Assembly: GCA_029820995.1 (NCBI GenBank)
Contig: JALGUG010000020.1
Coordinates: 1 to 34,353, forward strand
Direction of reading: 5' to 3'
DNA: 34,353 nucleotides
DNA from: Candidatus Zipacnadia bacterium
GTDB taxonomy: Bacteria; Armatimonadota; Zipacnadia; JALGUG01
Below the pieces are notes generated by a model that searched no databases, was not told the origin of the DNA, and saw only the letters and a list, made by a program, of their open reading frames with translations. Numbering within the stretch: position 1 is the stretch's first letter; each line of letters begins with the position of its first letter. Below, one piece after another: positions 26,822 through 34,253 of this stretch. Both the position numbers and the translations under genes were made by a program.

Positions 26822-27929
26822 GCTCCACGTTGGCTCGCGGAACCGTCACGAGGTCGCCGTTGTCCAGTCGAGCGATGAGCACTCGCACCCGCGCTTCCGT
26901 CTCAATCTCGGTCAGCGCCTCGGGCAGCTCCGCCACCTGGGCGAGCCGGCCGAAATACGGCTCCCGGATGAGACGAACGCGACTGCCCTCCTCGAGCCCG
27001 ATCTCCGCGGCTCGGACCGCTTCCTCCGGCGCCGGGCCGGACCGGGCAACGATCACCTCGGGGCGGATAACGCCGGCCCGAATCTGCGTCTGTCCATTCA
27101 TGGAGGTCCGCCGGCCGGCCAGCGATTTCAACAGGTCGAAGGTGCCCTGCGCCATCGGCACCCGGCCAAAGCCTTCGGTAATCACCAGCGACAGACCCAC
27201 ATCCTCGTGACCGGTGATTGCCACGCCCAGAGGATAGCCCAGGAACGCTTCCAGGTCGTTATAGTCAATCCCTCCCGCGACCACCCCCGCCGCCCCGACT
27301 TCCACTGCGGCCCGCAGGGCGTCCAAGGTAACACACGAGCCGCCCGCGATCACTTTGCCGGCACAAGCTTCGTCCACTTGCCGCGCGGTCAGCTCCTCCT
27401 CAGGTCCGTCGGCGCGAAGCTCGAGCACTCCGTACGTCTCGCCCCCGATGCCGAAGATCCCTTGCAGGAGACTAACTTGCGCTTCGACGATCACGCCCTC
27501 CTCAGGAAGCACCTCAACCACTGTACCGTCAAGGTATGCCCGCAGCTCCACCGGCAGCGCCGGGCCGCGCAAGGCGACCTGGCCGGTCACGTCCGAGATG
27601 CTCTCAACGGTACCGGTGATCGGCGCCTCGCACGTGCTCCGGAACAGGCCCCACAGGCCCTTGGATTCGGCCAGCAGCTCCCCCGCCTCGACCGCATCAC
27701 CCTCCTGCTTGAGCATTAGCTCGGGCACTTCCTCGGGTGTGCAGCCCAGCCGCTGGGCGGCGTTGACGATGGTCACCTGCCCGGGTAGCTCAGTGGAGGC
27801 CACGACCTGTTCCGCGCTTACGGTGTCGCCCGGACGCACATGCACTTCGCCCGCGAGCGGCAGCTTGCGCTCTCTGCGCAGCACCGCGTATTGCGCCACT
27901 CTCAAGCCGGGAGTATAGGCGTGGGCCAT
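26808..27929 (-). CDS. Conserved cytoplasmic protein with RnfC/biotinyl-like N-terminal folds
   Basis: A 373-residue soluble protein. The first half has repeated beta motifs like those of barrel-sandwich hybrid (biotinyl/RnfC N-terminal) domains: LPLAGEVHVRPGDTVSAEQV, then EGDAVEAGELLAESKGLWG, and APITGTVESISDVTGQV. The middle holds VEVGAAGVVAGGIDYNDL and YPLGVAITGHEDVGLSLVIT. The end (VRLIREPYFGRLAQVAELPE) resembles a KOW/SH3-like barrel. I know no established function, though such proteins are seen widely next to MutL-like genes. The ATG at 27929 starts the conserved part; a longer frame begins at 28004 but adds unconserved basic sequence. There is no strong Shine-Dalgarno. A 185-base gap to the mutL-like gene contains a 7-bp hairpin. 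Confidence 0.78.
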   Translation of the reverse strand: MAHAYTPGLRVAQYAVLRRERKLPLAGEVHVRPGDTVSAEQVVASTELPGQVTIVNAAQRLGCTPEEVPELMLKQEGDAVEAGELLAESKGLWGLFRSTCEAPITGTVESISDVTGQVALRGPALPVELRAYLDGTVVEVLPEEGVIVEAQVSLLQGIFGIGGETYGVLELRADGPEEELTARQVDEACAGKVIAGGSCVTLDALRAAVEVGAAGVVAGGIDYNDLEAFLGYPLGVAITGHEDVGLSLVITEGFGRVPMAQGTFDLLKSLAGRRTSMNGQTQIRAGVIRPEVIVARSGPAPEEAVRAAEIGLEEGSRVRLIREPYFGRLAQVAELPEALTEIETEARVRVLIARLDNGDLVTVPRANVELVEE

Positions 27930-27977
27930 TGCTCGGTCACGAGATCCTTTGCGAGTTCTGATCGGGCCGGATGCTTC

Positions 27978-27998
27978 GACTGTCCATAGGCGACAGTC
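27978..27998 (-). promoter_or_regulatory. Hairpin in the gap after the mutL-like gene
   Basis: GACTGTC (27978-27984) and GACAGTC (27992-27998) form a perfect 7-bp stem with a seven-base loop, 48 bases before the ATG at 27929. No T-run follows in the transcribed direction, so it may be an RNA-stability or regulatory element rather than a terminator. Confidence 0.35.
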
Positions 27999-28114
27999 TC
28001 GCATTCAGCCCCTCTTGTCTGTACGAGCGCCTCTAGCGCGACCACGCCCTGTAGGATAACATAGACCGCCTTCAGGCGCGATCGTCGTTGGTCGTTGAGG
28101 TTACGAAACCGCTT

Positions 28115-29923
28115 CTAGAGCGCCTCCTCCGGATAGGCGCCGACTGCGGCGTTCCAGCGCTGCACGTTCGCCCGCTGGACTTCGGCGGTCTCTCCAACTT
28201 CGAGAGGTCGCCCGCGGGCGTCAATGATGATGCCGACCTCGCCGCCGGAAAGCCGCCGCGTCACGGATCGCCCGCGGCCGGCGCCGACGTCGAAGTGCCG
28301 CGCCGGGTCAATCACGGCTTCAGTTTCCTCCCCGCGACCCAGGGGTACCAGAGCCATCTCGCCGAAAGCGCAGCTCGCCTCCCGCCCGTCGCTGAGCCTC
28401 AGACGAACGCACTCCTCCCCCGGCTTCCCGCGGCCGACTGGCGCAATGCAGGGCCCGAGCGGGATGAGACAATCCGCCTCGAAGACCTGCACGGCGGCCT
28501 CCGCATTGACCGTGGCCAGCACCCCAAGCTGGGGCATCATGAAGATGCTGTCCACGGCCAACTGCGTCACGCCTTCGGGCCGGAAGCCGTCAATCAGCAT
28601 CATGGCCGCCTGCACGCGGCGCGGCGCGTGCGACAGAACGCCGCCGCTGCCGATCAGCAGATCAAGCTCCATCATGTTGACGAGGCTCTCGCCGCCGACT
28701 GTCTGCTCGAAGGCATCTGAAATCGTGCGTTCCTGCTGCACGCCCTTCAGTCCGGCGGCCAGCTCCTTGTGCTGCTCGAAGGCCAGACGCAGCGCCTCTC
28801 GCGCCAGGGCTTGCTCGATTACCAGGTCGGCCAGGAGCTGGGGGATCGTGGTCGGCCGGATCATCTTGTTGCGGATTCTATTCCCCAGGTTGGCGCCTTC
28901 GGCCGCGTGGCGACACCAGCGAAGCACGTTCTCGTTGCCGGCGTCGGCCAGCACATTGGAGATCGAGTAGCTCATGCCCAGATTCGCGCTCACGGTGCGG
29001 TTGAACGCGCCGCCGAAGACGCTGAACACGTCGGTGGTCGCACCACCGATGTCTACGCCGACGACGTTGATCCGCTCCTGTTCGGCGACGCGCTGGATTA
29101 GACTGCCGACCGCAGCCGGCGTGGGCATGATCGGGGCATCGGTCCACTGCATCAGGCGCGGATAGCCCGGCGCCTGGGCCATGACGTGGTCGAGGAACAG
29201 CTTCTGAATTCGCCGGCGGGCCGGCATCAGGACCTCGCGCTCCAGGACCGGCCGCAGGTTGTCCTCGATGAACAGCGCCGTCGTCGCGTCGAGCACGTGG
29301 CGAATGTCCTCCCGAGCGTTCCGACTGCCGGCGTAGATGATCGGCAGCTCGTAGTCCTCGCCCAGACGGGCGCGAATGTTCGCCGCCGCAATCTGTTCGG
29401 CCAGTTGAACGACGCGCTTGTCCCGGCTGTCATCGGTCCCGCCGGACAGCAGAATCATGTCCGGACGCAGCTCGCGCATGCGCTGAATGCGCTCATGGGG
29501 GTGGCGCTTGTCATCCAGGGAGACGACGTCCATAACAATGGCTCCCGCCCCCAACGCCGCTCGCTGAGCGCTCTCGGCCGTCATCCGGCGGACGAGGCCG
29601 GCGACCATCATCTGCAGCCCCCCGCCGGCCGAACTGGTGGACACGTAGATATCCACCCCCCGGCGGCCATGCTGGGGCCGGATGATCGTCCCGTCCTCGA
29701 GAAGCTGCCGCCCGGCGAGTTCCTCTACTTCCGCCACGGCGTTCAGCACCCCGCGCGTGACGTCCTCGTACGGCGCCTCCACGGTCGTCGGCGCCTCGCC
29801 CCGAACCTGCAGGCGATATTCGTCGCCCTCCCGCTGGATCAGGATCGCCTTGGTCGTCGTGCTGCCGCAGTCAGTCGCCAGAATGGACTGAGGCTGCTGC
29901 GCACGATCTTGCGCTTCAGCCAT
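28115..29923 (-). CDS. MutL/GlmL-type ASKHA ATPase
   Basis: The 602-residue protein matches the glutamate mutase L (MutL/GlmL) family of the actin-like ATPase superfamily. The phosphate-1 motif is ILATDCGSTTTKAILI near residue 13, the phosphate-2 region is VGVDIGGATTDVFSVFG, and the adenosine region is LDLLIGSGGVLSHAPR. Other family blocks are STSSAGGGLQMMV, PDMILLSGGTDD and PIIYAGSRNA. In clostridia the gene lies between glutamate mutase subunits and is thought to be a chaperone or reactivase, but here no mutS or mutE is near, so I do not use that name for its role. The ATG at 29923 overlaps the upstream stop by eight bases (ATGGCTGA), which fixes the start; a longer frame to 29995 is unlikely. 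It is probably the energy-using member of this membrane-rich operon. Confidence 0.9.
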   Translation of the reverse strand: MAEAQDRAQQPQSILATDCGSTTTKAILIQREGDEYRLQVRGEAPTTVEAPYEDVTRGVLNAVAEVEELAGRQLLEDGTIIRPQHGRRGVDIYVSTSSAGGGLQMMVAGLVRRMTAESAQRAALGAGAIVMDVVSLDDKRHPHERIQRMRELRPDMILLSGGTDDSRDKRVVQLAEQIAAANIRARLGEDYELPIIYAGSRNAREDIRHVLDATTALFIEDNLRPVLEREVLMPARRRIQKLFLDHVMAQAPGYPRLMQWTDAPIMPTPAAVGSLIQRVAEQERINVVGVDIGGATTDVFSVFGGAFNRTVSANLGMSYSISNVLADAGNENVLRWCRHAAEGANLGNRIRNKMIRPTTIPQLLADLVIEQALAREALRLAFEQHKELAAGLKGVQQERTISDAFEQTVGGESLVNMMELDLLIGSGGVLSHAPRRVQAAMMLIDGFRPEGVTQLAVDSIFMMPQLGVLATVNAEAAVQVFEADCLIPLGPCIAPVGRGKPGEECVRLRLSDGREASCAFGEMALVPLGRGEETEAVIDPARHFDVGAGRGRSVTRRLSGGEVGIIIDARGRPLEVGETAEVQRANVQRWNAAVGAYPEEAL

Positions 29924-30296
29924 CGGACTCTCGCTTGCGCCCCCGCTGCTCCTCCAGCTCTTCCAGGCGATCAATAAGCTGGCGCACCCGGTCACGATTC
30001 TCCAGTAGCCGCACGAAGGCCCGATAGTCCTTCAGCGACAGGACAGACTGGACGATCGGTTCCAGCACGATCAGGGCCTGGCTGGAGACAAAGGTCAGAG
30101 GCAAGCCCGCCTCCAGAATGAACATGGCCGGCGCCGCCAGACGGCGCTCGGCCAGCGCCACGGCGACCCGCTCCAGGAGCTCCTCCTCCTCGCGGGCCTC
30201 ACGGCGTTCGTCGGGCTCGGTCTCGGCGAGGGCGTCGAGGGTCTCCGGGCCCACAGCCTCGTCAACTGCGGCCGGCGTCTCTAGTTCCTTGCGCAT
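29916..30296 (-). CDS. Small conserved helical protein next to MutL
   Basis: A 126-residue protein, highly charged. The conserved-looking core is LAERRLAAPAMFILEAGLPL then FVSSQALIVLEPIVQSVLSL and a C-terminal coiled-coil-like stretch (RDRVRQLIDRLEELEEQRGR). From memory this resembles short hypothetical proteins that accompany MutL-like genes in other bacteria. The amphipathic core with a hydrophobic 16-residue patch suggests membrane association or binding to a membrane partner. I prefer the ATG at 30296 (AAGG about eight bases upstream); an upstream start at 30335 would overlap the previous gene by 74 bases. The end overlaps mutL by eight bases. Confidence 0.7.
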   Translation of the reverse strand: MRKELETPAAVDEAVGPETLDALAETEPDERREAREEEELLERVAVALAERRLAAPAMFILEAGLPLTFVSSQALIVLEPIVQSVLSLKDYRAFVRLLENRDRVRQLIDRLEELEEQRGRKRESDG

Positions 30297-30726
30297 CTGC
30301 TTCGCCTTGGGCCCGGGCAATGTGGCGCTGAGCAAAAGCCACCACAGCCTCGTGGTTGCCGTTGCAGCGCAAATACAGCCCCCTGGTCGCGGCCAGCCGC
30401 GTGGCCCGCCGGGAAGGGCTCAAGAGCACGCCCTCAGCGTCGGAGAAGCTGGCCCGGAAGTCGCTCCAGGGCCGCCGATCGGTGAACCATAGGCTCCGCA
30501 CTGTCGCGGCCTCGGCCGTGAGATGGTAGCTGGTCACCGCAAAGAAGCGGGAGACCGACAGCAGCAACACCACTGCGGCGAGCAGCACGAACCAGGGGTT
30601 GCCGAAAGCCACGTACACGGCGATGCACGTGGCCAAGAGTGCGGCAACGGCCACCGCGCCCTTCCAGGGCTCCTGGGCGCAGGGCCGCACGCTCCATTGT
30701 AGTTCTGTGCTCTGCCGGCAAGACAC
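30262..30726 (-). CDS. Small two-helix membrane protein heading the MutL operon
   Basis: A 154-residue protein with two adjacent transmembrane helices (about 25-40 and 44-59), then a cytoplasmic, PH-like beta segment (TSYHLTAEAATVRSLWFTDR, ATRGLYLRCNGNHEAVVAF). The pattern resembles membrane proteins with a bacterial PH-like domain. I know no function. The first possible start, GTG at 30726, lies about seven bases after the predicted -10 box, so it would be leaderless. A GTG at codon 25 (30654) has GGAAGG at a better distance but would sit at the edge of the first helix. It is first in the operon and overlaps the next gene. Confidence 0.65.
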   Translation of the reverse strand: MSCRQSTELQWSVRPCAQEPWKGAVAVAALLATCIAVYVAFGNPWFVLLAAVVLLLSVSRFFAVTSYHLTAEAATVRSLWFTDRRPWSDFRASFSDAEGVLLSPSRRATRLAATRGLYLRCNGNHEAVVAFAQRHIARAQGEADAQGTRDAGRS

Positions 30727-30732
30727 CCGGCG

Positions 30733-30762
30733 ATTATAACAACTGCTGCCGACGCGTGTCTA
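30733..30762 (-). promoter_or_regulatory. Promoter of the MutL/DUF6754 operon
   Basis: On the minus strand TAGACA (30762-30757) is followed after 18 bases by a perfect TATAAT (30738-30733). The expected transcription start is near 30726, at the first GTG of the operon's first gene. Confidence 0.6.
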
Positions 30763-30796
30763 CCGTCACGGTTGCTGTTTGCACCGCGTCGGTGAG

Positions 30797-30833
30797 AATA
30801 CCACTGTCCGCTACGGCGGTGGACATTGGTATT
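30797..30833. terminator. Long inverted repeat between the Mo-cofactor and MutL operons
   Basis: AATACCACTGTCC (30797-30809) and GGACATTGGTATT (30821-30833) match as an inverted repeat in 12 of 13 positions, with an 11-base loop. It starts 21 bases beyond the mogA stop in the transcribed direction and precedes the MutL promoter. A role in ending the Mo-cofactor transcript is likely, although no T-run follows; a protein-binding site is possible. Confidence 0.45.
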
Positions 30834-30853
30834 GGCCGGCCGTGTCGCCGACG

Positions 30854-31357
30854 CTAGCGCCGGCGTGCCGAGTCGGTCTCAGGGTGGGTCGCTTCGCCGC
30901 GCGCGGTCTCGATGGCGTGTGCGAGCACCGGCTCCAAGACCGCCCATTGCTCGGCGACGGCCTTCGGGCTGCCGGAGAGGTTCACGATGAGCGTGCGGCC
31001 GCGGAGGCCGGCGACGGCTCGGGACAGCATGGCCCGAGGCGTGTGTGCCATGCCGCCGGCCCGGATCGCCTCAGCAATACCCGGCGCTTCCCTGTCCAGG
31101 ACGCTCCTGGTGGCCTCCGGCGTCACGTCGGTCGGAGCGAGGCCGGTGCCGCCGGAGGTCAGAGCGAGGTCCACCTGATCCTCGTCGGCCACGCGGCGCA
31201 GCCAGGCAGCGATGGCCTCGCGGTCATCGGACGCGACATCGGCGCGCACCACGGTGCCGCCCGCCTGGGTGACCAGCTCCCGCATTGCGGGGCCGCTCAG
31301 GTCGGCCTGTCGTCCGGCCGCGGCCGATTCACTGACCGTCAGCAGGGCTACTCGCAT
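30854..31357 (-). CDS. mogA: MogA/MoaB-type molybdopterin adenylyltransferase
   Basis: The 167-residue protein belongs to the MogA/MoaB family, which adenylylates molybdopterin before molybdenum insertion. Visible motifs are LTSGGTGLAPTDVTPEAT with the conserved Gly-rich loop and Asp, and NLSGSPKAVAEQW, a variant of the usual NLPGSPKAV. The N-terminus [15 protein letters not shown] is the expected first strand. The gene overlaps the end of the MOSC gene by ten bases; MogA-MOSC pairs or fusions are common and probably act together. I cannot separate MogA from MoaB by sequence alone, so the symbol is tentative. It is the last gene of the Mo-cofactor operon, and its stop lies in the loop of a small GC hairpin (30846-30865). 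Confidence 0.9.
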   Translation of the reverse strand: MRVALLTVSESAAAGRQADLSGPAMRELVTQAGGTVVRADVASDDREAIAAWLRRVADEDQVDLALTSGGTGLAPTDVTPEATRSVLDREAPGIAEAIRAGGMAHTPRAMLSRAVAGLRGRTLIVNLSGSPKAVAEQWAVLEPVLAHAIETARGEATHPETDSARRR

Positions 31358-31794
31358 TCGTCCAAGACCTCGATCTCGTCGCCGGGACGCACCTCGCCGC
31401 CCTGTTGCACGCGGATGAAGATGCCCTCCCGCGGTATCCCGAACTTGCCGAGCTGTCGGAAGAACTCGGACTGGCTGTGCTCCTTCTTCCCGATTTGGCT
31501 GACCTCGCCCAACACCGAGGCGCCCAGCCGAATCTTCGTGCCCAGGGGCAGGGAGAACAGCTCGAGGCCCTCCGTGGTGATGTTCTCCGCGAAGTCGCCG
31601 GGCTTCACATCCACGCCTCGAGCCTGCATCTTGCGGATGCTCTCCAGGGCCAGCAGGCTCACTTGCCGCAGGCCCGGCCCGGCGTGGGCGTCGCCGCGGA
31701 TGCCCTTGTCGACCTCCAGGAGCACCTGAGGCACATTGTGCTTCTTGGTGCCGCGGCGTTCGCTGATCGAGACGGCAACAACGCGCCCAATCAT
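31348..31794 (-). CDS. MOSC domain protein lacking conserved cysteines
   Basis: A 148-residue single MOSC domain protein. The fold signatures are [20 protein letters not shown], the [13 protein letters not shown] segment (usual xxENIxxxGL), [10 protein letters not shown], and PREGIFIRV followed by [13 protein letters not shown]. In typical MOSC proteins of this type the segment after QIGK carries cysteines (GKECH..C and a later C before MPREG). Here it reads [20 protein letters not shown] with none, so direct sulfur transfer through those cysteines is unlikely. A Mo-cofactor-binding or carrier role with MogA is inferred from the overlap of the two genes and from the surrounding moa genes. It overlaps moaC by four bases (ATGA). 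Confidence 0.88.
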   Translation of the reverse strand: MIGRVVAVSISERRGTKKHNVPQVLLEVDKGIRGDAHAGPGLRQVSLLALESIRKMQARGVDVKPGDFAENITTEGLELFSLPLGTKIRLGASVLGEVSQIGKKEHSQSEFFRQLGKFGIPREGIFIRVQQGGEVRPGDEIEVLDECE

Positions 31795-32342
31795 TGGTCT
31801 CCCTCTCGATCGCGGCGCCGGAAGTCGCCCGTTGTTCCGCCCGATTTCTCGAGCAGCTTAATGTCCTCGATGATCATCTCCTGATCCACTGCCTTGCACA
31901 TGTCGTATATCGTGAGACACGCCACCGCAGCCGCAGTCAGCGCCTCCATCTCAACGCCGGTCTTGCCCACACAGGACGCCCCGGCGCGAACGGAGATGCT
32001 CGGCGGGTCGTCGCAGTGGTCGCAATCCACGGTCACATCAGTCAAGGGGAGCGGATGGCACAGCGGGATCAGCTCTGCAGTTCGCTTCGCGGCCATGATT
32101 CCGGCCAGCCGGGCCGCCTCGATCACGCTACCCTTGGCGATGCGGTCCTCCTTGACGAGTATGAGCGTCTCCCGTTTCATCCGGACCCGACCGGCCGCCA
32201 CGGCACGCCGAGCGCTCTCCGGCTTCGGGGTCACGTCAACCATTCGGGCGCCCCGAGGGCCGGTATGAGTGAGGCGCTCGCGGGCCGGAGGGGCTTCCGA
32301 GCTTAGCCGCCGATCGCGCTCATCGGGGTCCTTGGGTGACAA
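31791..32342 (-). CDS. moaC: Cyclic pyranopterin monophosphate synthase
   Basis: MoaC works with MoaA to convert GTP to cyclic pyranopterin monophosphate, the first step of molybdenum cofactor synthesis. Conserved features are [38 protein letters not shown], the [19 protein letters not shown] segment and [10 protein letters not shown]. The 183-residue frame starts with TTG at 32342, preceded by GGGAGAGGGAG, and overlaps the end of moaA by 40 bases. The first 20 or so residues are longer than usual and charged, so a later start is possible, but no ATG or GTG lies before the conserved Met34. The end overlaps the MOSC gene by four bases. Confidence 0.93.
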   Translation of the reverse strand: MSPKDPDERDRRLSSEAPPARERLTHTGPRGARMVDVTPKPESARRAVAAGRVRMKRETLILVKEDRIAKGSVIEAARLAGIMAAKRTAELIPLCHPLPLTDVTVDCDHCDDPPSISVRAGASCVGKTGVEMEALTAAAVACLTIYDMCKAVDQEMIIEDIKLLEKSGGTTGDFRRRDREGDQ

Positions 32343-33295
32343 GCCGCTCCCTCTCCCAACCGGTGGCGCTCGGGCTTGCTCTGAGCCGCCGCCACGAAGG
32401 CCCGGCGAATGTCGGCGTCCGTTCCGCCGGCCCGGAGTATGGCCCGCAAGTCCACGAAGCTGTCCGACAGCAAACAGGGCCGCAGTTGGCCGTCAGCAGA
32501 CAATCGGAGGCGGTTGCAGGCGGCGCAGAACGGCTTCGAGATGGGGCTAATGAAGGCGATGGTCGCTCGCGCGCCGGGCAAGCGCCAGGCCTGTCCGCCT
32601 CGGCTGGTCGCAGGCGTCTCCGCGCGCTCCAGCGGCCCGACGGTTTCGACAGCGGCGCGCGTCTCGCTCTCCAGCACAACCGCCTGCTCGGACCACAGGC
32701 CGATGTCGCCGATGGGCATGAACTCGATGAACCGTACGTCGTATGGTTCCTCCAGAGTCCAGCGAGCAAAGTCGGTCACCTGATCGTCGTTCACGCCCCG
32801 GATGACCACGACGTTGACCTTGAGCGGCAACAAGCCCTCTGCCCGGCAAGCGGCCAGGCCCTGCAGTACCGGCGCCAGCTCGCCGCCTCCGGTAATGTCG
32901 CGGTAACGCTCCGGATCGAGCGTGTCGAGGCTCACATTGACCCGGCTCAGACCGGCCTCGCGCAGCTCGCCGGCATAGCGGCCGAGAAACTGTCCGTTGG
33001 TCGTCAAGCTGATGTCTTCCACACCGGGAAGCTCGCGGAGCATCCGCACGAGACTGGGGATTCCCGGCCGGACCAGGGGCTCGCCACCCGTGAGGCGCAG
33101 ACGATTAATGCCGCACGACACCACAGCCCGCACCGCTCGGGCGATCTCCTCGTACCGTAGGATCTCCTCGTGTCGCTTCGGTACCACGCCACCCGGAGGC
33201 ATGCAATAGCGACAGCGCAGATTACACCGGTCCGTCACCGAGATCCGCAGATAGCTTACCCGGCGACCGAACGAGTCCCGAATTTCCGTGTCCAT
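32303..33295 (-). CDS. moaA: GTP 3',8-cyclase
   Basis: MoaA is the radical SAM enzyme that rearranges GTP to 3',8-cyclo-GTP, the precursor used by MoaC. The 330-residue protein has the N-terminal cluster motif CNLRCRYC (Cys24, Cys28, Cys31), [30 protein letters not shown], and the C-terminal second cluster [18 protein letters not shown] (Cys257, Cys260, Cys274). It ends in the essential Gly-Gly (SAIGG) that reaches into the active site. The start ATG at 33295 follows AGGGCGGGG. It lies 16 bases after the moeA-type gene and overlaps moaC by 40 bases, so it forms part of one operon with moeA, moaC, the MOSC gene and mogA. Confidence 0.96.
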   Translation of the reverse strand: MDTEIRDSFGRRVSYLRISVTDRCNLRCRYCMPPGGVVPKRHEEILRYEEIARAVRAVVSCGINRLRLTGGEPLVRPGIPSLVRMLRELPGVEDISLTTNGQFLGRYAGELREAGLSRVNVSLDTLDPERYRDITGGGELAPVLQGLAACRAEGLLPLKVNVVVIRGVNDDQVTDFARWTLEEPYDVRFIEFMPIGDIGLWSEQAVVLESETRAAVETVGPLERAETPATSRGGQAWRLPGARATIAFISPISKPFCAACNRLRLSADGQLRPCLLSDSFVDLRAILRAGGTDADIRRAFVAAAQSKPERHRLGEGAACHPRTPMSAIGG

Positions 33296-33311
33296 CAGCC
33301 CCGCCCTTCGC

Positions 33312-34178
33312 TTACTGCTCGTACATTTCCTTCCCGGTGTCAGTCAGGTCATAGCCGCCGAGAGCCAGCACGGCCTCGCGGAACGCCGGCGAGGCGATGA
33401 TCTCCAGGAGCTGCCGCACTCCGGGGTGGTCCAGGTGTTCCCGCGGCACCGTCAGGTCGTAGCGCTCAGTGGCCACCGGAACGAAGTCCAGTTGCATCGC
33501 GCGTGCAGCAGCGCGGATCCCCAGGCCCACATCCGCCGCGCCACCCGACACGGCCGCCGCCACCATGGTGTGCGTCGTGACCTCGCGCTCGTAACCGGCC
33601 ACTGAACCGGGCTCAATCCCCGCCCGGACCAGCAGGAAGTCCAGCAGAACTCGCGTCCCCGCGCCGCGCTGCCGGTTGATCATCACCAGGTCGGGGCGGG
33701 CTAGGTCCTCGATGGAGCGCAGGCCCTTCGGATTCCCCGGCGGCACGATCAAACCGACCTCGCGATAGGCCAGGTTAATCAGCTTGAGCGGCAGACCGCC
33801 CAGAATTCGGCGGATATACGGAACATTGTACTGCTCACTTTCCGGGTCCAGCAGGTGCGTGCCGGCCAAGTGGGCCTCGCCTTGAGCCAACGCGCGCAGG
33901 CCGCCCATGCTGCCCACGTGAACCGAGGCCACGCGGAAGCCGTCGGGCCGCCGCGCCAGGTCGGAGGCCAGAAGATCGAGCGCGATATCGTGGCTGCCCA
34001 CGACCAGCACCGTGCGCTCAATGTCCGCCGGCGGAACGAGCAGCTCGACCTCCGCCGACGCCCCGGCATTCAGCCCCTCCGCCATGTCGGGCACGACCAG
34101 CAGCCCATCCGCCTGCACGAGCGAGCTGAGCGCGCCGGCCGCTCGCTTCAGCGGCACGGCGACGAGATCGCTGCCCAC
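33312..34178 (-). CDS. C-terminal part of a MoeA-PBP-like fusion
   Basis: The first 48 residues from the GTG at 34178 form the end of MoeA domain IV (VAVPLKRAAGALSSLVQADG then GLNAGASAEVELL). The rest is a periplasmic-binding-protein-like domain (PF12727 type): SHDIALDLLASDLARR, VGSMGGLRALAQGEAHLAGT, YNVPYIRRIL, VGLIVPPGNPKGLRSIEDL, NRQRGAGTRVLLDFLLVRAG and SGGAADVGLGIRAAA. Such domains are commonly fused to MoeA and are thought to sense or bind molybdate or a pterin; this is inference. The same frame continues upstream through 25 more domain IV codons to an in-frame TGA at 34254-34256 and then into normal MoeA sequence. No start codon exists between the TGA and 34178, so the gene appears interrupted, and this start may not be a natural one. 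Confidence 0.75.
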   Translation of the reverse strand: MGSDLVAVPLKRAAGALSSLVQADGLLVVPDMAEGLNAGASAEVELLVPPADIERTVLVVGSHDIALDLLASDLARRPDGFRVASVHVGSMGGLRALAQGEAHLAGTHLLDPESEQYNVPYIRRILGGLPLKLINLAYREVGLIVPPGNPKGLRSIEDLARPDLVMINRQRGAGTRVLLDFLLVRAGIEPGSVAGYEREVTTHTMVAAAVSGGAADVGLGIRAAARAMQLDFVPVATERYDLTVPREHLDHPGVRQLLEIIASPAFREAVLALGGYDLTDTGKEMYEQ

Positions 34179-34253
34179 GCGCCCGACCCGAGCCCTGATG
34201 TACTCGCGTGTCCCCGACTTGGACGGAACCTTGCGGCGAACCGTCGCGCTGAC

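Noticed and set aside
28115-29923. Naming the MutL-like gene as a glutamate mutase or DNA mismatch repair gene
   Set aside because: The protein is the ASKHA glutamate-mutase-L type, unrelated to mismatch-repair MutL, and no mutase subunits are in the window.
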